Positions 58,297 through 64,000 of a DNA stretch of 64,000 nt are shown here, one piece after another; position 1 is the stretch's first letter, and each line of letters begins with the position of its first letter. The DNA comes from Streptomyces litmocidini (GTDB taxonomy: Bacteria; Actinomycetota; Actinomycetes; Streptomycetales; Streptomycetaceae), in contig NZ_BMTQ01000002.1 in NCBI RefSeq assembly GCF_014649755.1, positions 1 through 64,000 of the forward strand. The letters run 5' to 3'. A program made the position numbers and the translations under genes. The notes beneath the pieces are model-generated. The model was not told the origin of the DNA. It saw nothing but the letters and a program-made list of their open reading frames with translations, and ran no database searches.

Positions 58297-59757
58297 TCAG
58301 TCCCTCTTGCAGATCCGGTCGAGGAGGTTCGCGGTGGCCCGCTGGACCCGGGCGTCGACGTGGCCCGGCCGGTCCAGCGCCGGCGACCAGGCGAACGTGC
58401 CGGACGCGAAGACCAGGGCGCCGGACGGGGCCCGGTAGAGGCTCGTCTCCTGGTGGCGCAGCGCCCCCTCGCCGTCCCGGTAGGGCGAGTGCGCGAGCAG
58501 GATGCGGCCCTCGTGCTCCGGCAGCGCGGTGCGCGGGAAGTAGCGGTCGGCCTCGCCCGCGACCAGGCCCGGGAGCTCGTCGCCGTCGCCCGCGCCGGTG
58601 GCCTCCCAGAGCCAGTGGTCGGCGTTCCGCACGACCAGCGGGGTCGGTTCGGGCACCCGGCCCGCGTACTGGATGCCGAGGAGCTGCTGCTCGGGCCGGT
58701 CGACCTCGCGCCAGAGCGCGGGGCGGCCGGGGCCGCGCCGCTTGCGGCAGGTGAGGAGGCGGTCCGGCACCCCGGACGGCGAAGGGCCCAGCTCCACCTG
58801 CCAGTACATGGTGTTGGCGGAGAGGAAGACGAGCGAGGTGCCCTGGTCACGGGCGAGTTCGGCGGTCCGGCGCATCGGCGCCGACCAGTACTCGTCGTGG
58901 CCCGGGAAGACGAGGCCCCGGTAGCGGCTCGGGTCGACCCGGCCGGCGTGCAGGTCGCGGGTCTCCGCGTACGCCAGGTCGTAGCCGTAGCGCTCGGCCC
59001 AGCGGATGAAGTCGTAGGCGTGCCCGACGTGCAGGGGCAGCCCCGCGCCCGCGTACGGACGGTCGAAGGAGACGGTGACGGCCGCCTCCTCCTCGCCGAG
59101 CAGCCGGCCCTCCTCGTCCCAGGCGTGGTAGAGGCTGGCGCCGGTGTGGCCGTCCTCCGGGTAGAGGTTGTACGCCTGCCAGGTCACGTCCGGGAGGACG
59201 AGCAGCAGGTCCGCCGGGTGGTCGTCCCGGACCGTGAAGGGGATGTGCGAGCGGTAGCCGTCGACGGTGGTGAGGACGGCGACGTACGCGCCGATCGACC
59301 AGTACGTGGGGACCTGCAGCCGCCAGGACTGCCACCAGTGGTGGCAGGAGACGGTCCGGTCGGCGGTGAGCGGGGGCGGCTGGACGATCCCGGAGAGACG
59401 CGGGCTCGTGGTGATCTTCGCGGCGCCGTCGCCGCCGTAGTGCCCGATCCGATAGACGTCGACCGAGAACTGCTGCGGCGGGTCCACGGTGATGTGGAAA
59501 TCGATCGACTCGCCCGGCGTCACGGCCCCGTCCGACGCGAAGCCCTTGATCTGGCGTCGGACGTCGTCCGCCGTGCGCGGACCGCCGCTGCCGCCCCGGG
59601 CCAGGATCTCGTCCGCGTACCAGGGGACCATCTGACCGGTGTCGTCGAAGTAGTTGTCCGACCCGCGCAGCCAGGGCAGCGGGCCCTGGCCGAAGGGATC
59701 GGAGACGGCGTGCGCCAGCGCACCCGACTCCCACCGTCTGATCTGTTCCGCCCCCAT
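58297..59757 (-). CDS. N,N-dimethylformamidase large-subunit-like protein
   Basis: 486 residues. The sequence resembles the C-terminal part of the large subunit of N,N-dimethylformamidase (VDVYRIGHYGGDGAAKI, DVTWQAYNLYPEDG, VFPGHDEYWSAPMRRTAELARDQG). The DMFase glutaminase-like fold is suggested by GRVDPSRYRGLVFPGHDEYW and FLSANTMYWQV. No small subunit is encoded nearby, so true amidase activity is uncertain. There is no signal peptide. GAGGGG lies before the ATG. It lies 88 bases upstream of purC on the same strand, probably without functional connection. Confidence 0.83.
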   Translation of the reverse strand: MGAEQIRRWESGALAHAVSDPFGQGPLPWLRGSDNYFDDTGQMVPWYADEILARGGSGGPRTADDVRRQIKGFASDGAVTPGESIDFHITVDPPQQFSVDVYRIGHYGGDGAAKITTSPRLSGIVQPPPLTADRTVSCHHWWQSWRLQVPTYWSIGAYVAVLTTVDGYRSHIPFTVRDDHPADLLLVLPDVTWQAYNLYPEDGHTGASLYHAWDEEGRLLGEEEAAVTVSFDRPYAGAGLPLHVGHAYDFIRWAERYGYDLAYAETRDLHAGRVDPSRYRGLVFPGHDEYWSAPMRRTAELARDQGTSLVFLSANTMYWQVELGPSPSGVPDRLLTCRKRRGPGRPALWREVDRPEQQLLGIQYAGRVPEPTPLVVRNADHWLWEATGAGDGDELPGLVAGEADRYFPRTALPEHEGRILLAHSPYRDGEGALRHQETSLYRAPSGALVFASGTFAWSPALDRPGHVDARVQRATANLLDRICKRD

Positions 59758-59970
59758 GTGCGCCCCTCCCTCGACTCCCCCGGTCGGCCGGTCAGTGCCT
59801 GTTCGATACCTGCTCGGTGCCTGCTCGGTGCCTGCGATGTGTGCCTGTGGTCCGTGCCTCTGTCAGTGACGGTCTCCAGCACATCACATAACGCACGCAC
59901 TCCGTCACCGTTCGTCGTGAATTGACGAGAGTGGAAGCCGGGCCTCCGGCTGGAGCCCCTCCGCCGGTCC

Positions 59971-61989
59971 TCAGACCAGGCGCACGGGCTTCTCCGGGCG
60001 CACGCCGGTGCGGGCGAGCCAGGCCCGCAGCGGCTCCGGATCGCCGTCCTCGACGAGCGCGAGGACCCGGGGCCCGAGATCCGCCGCGCGCTCGCCGCCG
60101 ACGAGCAGGGCGGGCCCGTCGAGCCAGTCGAGCCCGGGAACGGCCTCGGCGGTGTCCACGGCCGCGCAGCAGACCATCGCGGTCACGTGGTCGGCGAGCA
60201 GGTCGCGGCCGGTACGGGGCGGCTGGAGCGGGAACAGCGGCAGGGGGCCGTCGGGGCCGCTGACGGCGGGGGCGGCGGCCCGGTCGCCCTCGTCGGTGGC
60301 GCGGGCGGTCCCGGCCGCCGCGGCCACCCGGGCCTCACGGGCCGCCTCCTCCCGCGCGAGGAGCGCGCTGAGCGCCCCGGCGAGCTCCTCGGCGGCCGGG
60401 TTGACCGGCTCGTCGTCGTCCTCTTCCCCTTCCTCTTCCGGGCCGGCGGGGAGGACGGGGCCGAGGCCGGGCCCGTGCCCGTGCTCGGCGGCGGGGGCGG
60501 CGGGCGCGGGTCGGGGTTCGGGCCCGTGCCCGTGCTCGGCGGCGGGGAGGAAGGGCTCGGGCTCGGCGGCGGGGACGAAGAGCCGGGCTTCGGGGCCGGA
60601 CTCGGGCTCGTCGCGGCCGGTGCCGCGTCCGGGATCGGCGAGGGCGGTGCCGCGCTCCCGCCCCGGCCCGCCGGCAGCGGCCCCGCGCTCCTCGGCACCG
60701 GTGGCGCGCTCGTGCTGGGGCTCGTGCTCGGGGCGGGGGGCCGTCAGGTGGGCCATCACGCGGGTCAGGGTCGGACCGGTCGCGCCGGAGGCCGGTCCGG
60801 CGGCGGGGGCCTCCACGCCGAGGCCGTCGAGCACCTGGTGCAGGCGGGCCGCGTCGGTGCGCCACTTCCGGTCGACGACCTCCTCCGGGTACCGGCTCCA
60901 CTCCACCGGCGCCCAGTCGGGGCCGGGCTCGGCCGGGCCGCCGTGGAAGAGGCGGGCGGCGAGCAGCGAGGCGGCCTCGTCGACGGCGCCGGGCTCCTCC
61001 AGGAGGTCGCAGGCGGGGCGCTCGCCGAGCCGGGAGGAGAAGCCCTTCGCGAGCCGGTCCCGGCGGGAGAGCTCGGTGAGGGCGGAGACCACGCCCGCGT
61101 CGAGCTTGGCGGGCCAGCGGCCCATGCGCCAGGCGGGCAGCGCGACCCGGGTGAGCAGGCGGTCCCAGCCCGCGTAGGCCAGGCCGACCTGCTCCTGGGC
61201 GACGATCCGTACGCCGTAGTCCACGGCCTGGGCCCGCTCCGAGCCCGCGGCGGCGACTCCGCGCTCCATCTCGGCGGCGTGCCCGCGGCAGGCGCGCAGC
61301 AGCACGCGGGCGACCCGCCCGACGCCCTGGGCGCCGAGCCGGCGGAGCGGGCCGAGGCCGGAGTCCCGGGGCACGGCGACGGCGGCGTCCAGACCCCGGA
61401 CGAAGCGGCGGGCGGCGGCTATGTCGGGGTGGGCGGCCGGTCCCGTGCCGGCGACGACGGGGGCGAGGACCGCCCGCAGCTCGCCGACGCGCATCCACCA
61501 CAGGAAGGGCGAGCCTATGACCAGGACCGGGGCGCCGTCTCCGCCGGACGTCCGGCGGAGGCGGTGGGCCCGGTGGGTGCGGTCCTCCAGCCAGCTGTCG
61601 CAGTCCGGGGTGAGGGCTATCGCGGCGGGCGGCGGGACGCCGAGCCGGTCGGCCAGGTCGCGGACGAGCCGGTAGAGATCGGGGGCCGCGGACTCGGCGA
61701 GCTCCACCGTCGGCGTGGCGGCCGGACGGGCCCGGGTGACGACGAGGGCGACGGCCGCCGCGGCGAGGAGCACGACGACGGCGAGGACGGTCACGACCCA
61801 GCGGGCGGCGTCCCAGCCCGCTCCGGTGAAGTGGCCGGTGACCCCGCCCGCGTACAGGACGACGGCCACGGCGGCCGGGAGCACCGCGAGGCCCAGCGCC
61901 CTGCCCCGGACGCGGAGGACGGCGAGGGCCCGGGAGCGCGCGGCGCGCGCACCCCACTCCTCGCCGACAACGGAACCGGTACCGGACAC
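59971..61989 (-). CDS. large membrane-anchored protein of unknown function
   Basis: About 672 residues. Two hydrophobic helices near residues 27-50 and 63-85 (ALGLAVLPAAVAVVLYAGG, WVVTVLAVVVLLAAAAVALVV) precede a cytoplasmic domain. Its layout (LYRLVRDLADRLGVPPPAAIALTPDCDSWLEDR, LVIGSPFLWWMRVGELRAVLAPVV) recalls M48-type peptidases, but the HExxH zinc motif is missing where it would be expected. A long acidic/Pro/Ala-rich low-complexity part (about 430-600) with two AAEHGHGP units precedes a conserved C-terminal 75 residues. The GTG was chosen with GTGAGG six bases upstream. I would treat it as a non-catalytic relative at best. Confidence 0.75.
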   Translation of the reverse strand: MSGTGSVVGEEWGARAARSRALAVLRVRGRALGLAVLPAAVAVVLYAGGVTGHFTGAGWDAARWVVTVLAVVVLLAAAAVALVVTRARPAATPTVELAESAAPDLYRLVRDLADRLGVPPPAAIALTPDCDSWLEDRTHRAHRLRRTSGGDGAPVLVIGSPFLWWMRVGELRAVLAPVVAGTGPAAHPDIAAARRFVRGLDAAVAVPRDSGLGPLRRLGAQGVGRVARVLLRACRGHAAEMERGVAAAGSERAQAVDYGVRIVAQEQVGLAYAGWDRLLTRVALPAWRMGRWPAKLDAGVVSALTELSRRDRLAKGFSSRLGERPACDLLEEPGAVDEAASLLAARLFHGGPAEPGPDWAPVEWSRYPEEVVDRKWRTDAARLHQVLDGLGVEAPAAGPASGATGPTLTRVMAHLTAPRPEHEPQHERATGAEERGAAAGGPGRERGTALADPGRGTGRDEPESGPEARLFVPAAEPEPFLPAAEHGHGPEPRPAPAAPAAEHGHGPGLGPVLPAGPEEEGEEDDDEPVNPAAEELAGALSALLAREEAAREARVAAAAGTARATDEGDRAAAPAVSGPDGPLPLFPLQPPRTGRDLLADHVTAMVCCAAVDTAEAVPGLDWLDGPALLVGGERAADLGPRVLALVEDGDPEPLRAWLARTGVRPEKPVRLV

Positions 61990-62278
61990 GCCGTTCCTCA
62001 CCCCCTCCTGTCCTCGACGGGACTGCCTGTGGCGGTGTTGCTCACTCCCCCACTGTGGCACCCGTCACTGACATCGCAATGCCGGTGGGCCAAGTGCCGG
62101 AATGCCTTCGCCGCACCCTAGTTGGGGCTGTGGCGGGCGTCATCCGTATGGCCGAGCCGTCACTCGATGGAATGGCTTTGGGCAAAGGTGATGGCGCACT
62201 TGTGGCCGTGTGGTTCACGAGTTCCGCACCACACGGCCACAAGAGGAATCAGGCGAAATCAGCCGGAATCAAGCGGGA
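61990..62278. other. interval between purD and the membrane-protein gene
   Basis: No convincing gene. Short direct repeats of AATCAGGCGAAATCAGCC type occur at 62248-62283, next to the purD stop, and may reflect a decayed terminator. Confidence 0.3.
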
Positions 62279-63532
62279 TCAGGCCTCGGCGGCCTTCCGC
62301 GCGATGTCCGTACGGTGCTGCGAACCGTCAAGGCGGATACGGCCGACCGCCGCGTACGCCCGCTCGCGGGCCTGCGCCAGGTCCGAACCGGTGGCGGTGA
62401 CCGACAGGACCCGCCCGCCGGCGCTCAGGACCGCGCCGTCCTCGCCCCGCTTCGTACCGGCGTGCAGCACGTACGCGTGCGGGGCGTCCTTCTCCGCGAC
62501 CTCGTCCAGGCCCTCGATCGGATCGCCCGTGCGCGGGGTGTCCGGATAGTTGTGGGAGGCGATGACCACGGTGACGGCGGCGTCGTCGCTCCAGCTCAGC
62601 GGGGCCTGGTCCTCCAGGGTGCCGTTCGCGGAGTTCAGCAGGACGCCGGCGAGCGGGGTCTTCAGGCGGGCCAGGACGACCTGGGTCTCGGGGTCGCCGA
62701 AGCGCGCGTTGAACTCGATGACCCGGACGCCGCGGCCGGTGATCGCCAGGCCCGCGTAGAGGAGGCCGGAGAACGGCGTGCCGCGGCGGCGCAGCTCGTC
62801 GACCGTCGGCTGCAGGACGGTTTCCAGGACCTCCTCGACCAGCTTCGGGTCGGCCCAGGGCAGCGGCGAGTAGGCGCCCATGCCGCCGGTGTTGGGGCCC
62901 TCGTCGCCGTCGAGCGCGCGCTTGAAGTCCTGCGCGGGCTGGAGCGGGAGGACGGTGGTGCCGTCGGTGATGGCGAAGAGGGAGACCTCGGGGCCGTCCA
63001 GGTACTCCTCGATGACCACCCGGTCGCAGGCGAGCGCGTGCGCCCGCGCCTGCTCGACGTCCTCGGTGACGACGACGCCCTTGCCGGCCGCGAGGCCGTC
63101 GTCCTTCACCACGTACGGAGCGCCGAAGGCGTCGAGCGCCTCGTCGATCTCCTCCGGGGTGGTGCAGACGTAGCTGCGGGCGGTGGGGACCCCGGCGCCG
63201 GCCATGACGTCCTTGGCGAAGGCCTTGGAGCCCTCCAGCAGCGCCGCCTCCCGGGACGGGCCGAAGACGGGGATGCCGGCCGCGCGGACGGCGTCGGCGA
63301 CGCCGGCGACGAGCGGGGCCTCCGGGCCGACGACGACCAGCCCGGCGCCCAGCTCCGTGGCGAGCGCGGCGACGGCCGCGCCGTCCAGCTGGTCGACGGC
63401 GTGCAGCTTCGCGACCTCCGCGATTCCGGCGTTGCCGGGCGCGCAGTGCAGAGCGGTGACGTCGGGATCGAGGGAGAGAGAGCGGCACAGGGCGTGTTCG
63501 CGGGCGCCGCCGCCGATGACGAGGACCTTCAC
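62279..63532 (-). CDS. purD: phosphoribosylamine-glycine ligase (GAR synthetase)
   Basis: A 417-residue ATP-grasp enzyme, second step of purine synthesis. The N-terminal fold is VKVLVIGGGAREHALCRSL. Ligand-binding segments are VVVGPEAPLVAGVADAVR and FGPSREAALLEGSKAFAK. The ATP-grasp core is APYVVKDDGLAAGKGVVV and VVIEEYLDGPEVSLFAITDG. The metal/product site is IEFNARFGDPETQVVL. The GTG of VKVLVIGG puts the first strand at the N-terminus, as in the family; its ribosome site is weak. It lies 61 bases downstream of dnaX on the same strand. Confidence 0.97.
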   Translation of the reverse strand: MKVLVIGGGAREHALCRSLSLDPDVTALHCAPGNAGIAEVAKLHAVDQLDGAAVAALATELGAGLVVVGPEAPLVAGVADAVRAAGIPVFGPSREAALLEGSKAFAKDVMAGAGVPTARSYVCTTPEEIDEALDAFGAPYVVKDDGLAAGKGVVVTEDVEQARAHALACDRVVIEEYLDGPEVSLFAITDGTTVLPLQPAQDFKRALDGDEGPNTGGMGAYSPLPWADPKLVEEVLETVLQPTVDELRRRGTPFSGLLYAGLAITGRGVRVIEFNARFGDPETQVVLARLKTPLAGVLLNSANGTLEDQAPLSWSDDAAVTVVIASHNYPDTPRTGDPIEGLDEVAEKDAPHAYVLHAGTKRGEDGAVLSAGGRVLSVTATGSDLAQARERAYAAVGRIRLDGSQHRTDIARKAAEA

Positions 63533-63593
63533 GCCTGCCAGGGTAGCCCGCGGGACGGGATGCCCCTTGTGCGGGCCACCGAGCGAGACGGCC

Positions 63594-64000
63594 CTACTCG
63601 TTCGTGTATTCCTCCACAACCGTGGCCCCCAGCTCGCGCACGATCAGGTCGTGCCCGGAGAGCGCGGAGTCGACGAGGTCCGGGTCGTCCTCCTCCGGGA
63701 CGTCGTCCTCGGGCGCCACGGGCTGCGGCGCCGGCGGGGTGTACGCGGGCGCGGGAGCGGGCGGGGCCTGCTGGAACGAGGGCGCCGGAGCGGACTGCGC
63801 CTGCACGGGGGCGGGCGACGGGGCCTGCTGGAACGAGGGCGCCGGAGCAGCGGCGGGCGCGGGAGCCGCGGACCGCCCGCCCCCGCCACCGAACCCACCG
63901 GCGCCGCCCCCGCCGAAGCCTCCGGTTCCGCCCGAGCCGCCGAAGCCGGTGGCGGCGGGCGGGGGCGCGGAGCCGCCCGAGGGGTCGATGATCGCCTCGA
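63594..64000 (-). CDS. dnaX: DNA polymerase III gamma/tau subunit, C-terminal part only
   Basis: The last 134 codons of a gene that enters from beyond the right edge; no start is in the window. The sequence is low complexity: Gly-rich (FGGSGGTGGFGGGGAGGFGG), then two copies of APAPSFQQAP separated by Pro/Ala runs. The conserved end is DDPDLVDSALSGHDLIVREL followed by GATVVEEYTNE. This C-terminus is the one I know from Streptomyces DnaX, where it follows the clamp-loader ATPase. The position before purD also agrees with the S. coelicolor order. The ATPase domain itself cannot be checked here. Confidence 0.85.
   Translation of the reverse strand, partial: EAIIDPSGGSAPPPAATGFGGSGGTGGFGGGGAGGFGGGGGRSAAPAPAAAPAPSFQQAPSPAPVQAQSAPAPSFQQAPPAPAPAYTPPAPQPVAPEDDVPEEDDPDLVDSALSGHDLIVRELGATVVEEYTNE

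Overview
This window is chromosomal DNA from a Streptomyces or very close relative. It is very GC-rich with strong third-position GC bias, uses many GTG starts, and carries genes typical of the genus: bldC, an Lsr2-type nucleoid protein, an NsdA/ORF1590-like regulator, an AfsR-like regulator, mycothiol-type isomerase folds and an ECF41 sigma factor. From memory, gene order matches the S. coelicolor stretch around SCO4067-SCO4122 read in reverse. That synteny supports many names here but was not computed. I see no prophage, transposase or CRISPR array.

Layout. 1-0.4 kb: promoter/leader region of an rRNA operon whose 16S gene lies beyond the left edge, reading left. 0.4-6.6 kb: MarR regulator with a divergent MFS exporter, a PAS-PP2C-ATPase phosphatase, a type II NADH dehydrogenase and a divergent TetR regulator. 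6.9-15 kb: an ECF sigma factor fused to its own zinc-finger, membrane and carbohydrate-binding parts; a 1126-residue AfsR-like regulator; an asparagine-synthetase/lasso-cyclase-like protein. 15.5-24.4 kb: NsdA-like regulator, L-2-hydroxyglutarate oxidase, TrmB, PrsW protease, aldo/keto reductase, an M23 peptidase behind a clear c-di-AMP (ydaO) riboswitch, and a membrane PP2C phosphatase. 24.5-32.1 kb: an exporter/cysteine-synthase-like operon, a TipA-type MerR gene with a probably leaderless promoter, tRNA-fMet, a rhodanese protein, an ECF41 sigma factor with a textbook autoregulatory promoter, a PAP2 phosphatase and a lipid-kinase-like protein. 32.6-43.5 kb: tRNA-Lys, a DEAD-box helicase with an RGG-like tail, a Pro/Gly-rich lipoprotein, a small zincin, tRNA-Glu/Asp/Phe, a ccdA-dsbA disulfide operon, HrpA helicase and a second tRNA-Asp. 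43.5-64 kb: bldC, valine dehydrogenase, and a dispersed purine set (purM, purF, purL-Q-S, purC, purD) interleaved with lsrL, three glycine tRNAs and accessory genes, ending in the C-terminus of dnaX.

How the genes work together. Seven de novo purine genes (purF, D, S, Q, L, M, C) lie within about 16 kb. PurS, PurQ and PurL overlap and would form the three-part FGAM synthase. CcdA and DsbA form a membrane-to-extracytoplasmic thiol redox pair. Two SpoIIE-type phosphatases, two ECF sigma factors and several developmental regulators make this a signalling-rich core region.

Most notable observations: a glycine tRNA (UCC) whose D-loop and T-loop changes parallel the cell-wall tRNAs of staphylococci; the sigma factor fused to a carbohydrate-binding sensor; the c-di-AMP riboswitch on a cell-wall hydrolase; the ECF41 and MerR promoters readable to the base; and an orphan macrolactam-cyclase-like protein with no visible precursor peptide.
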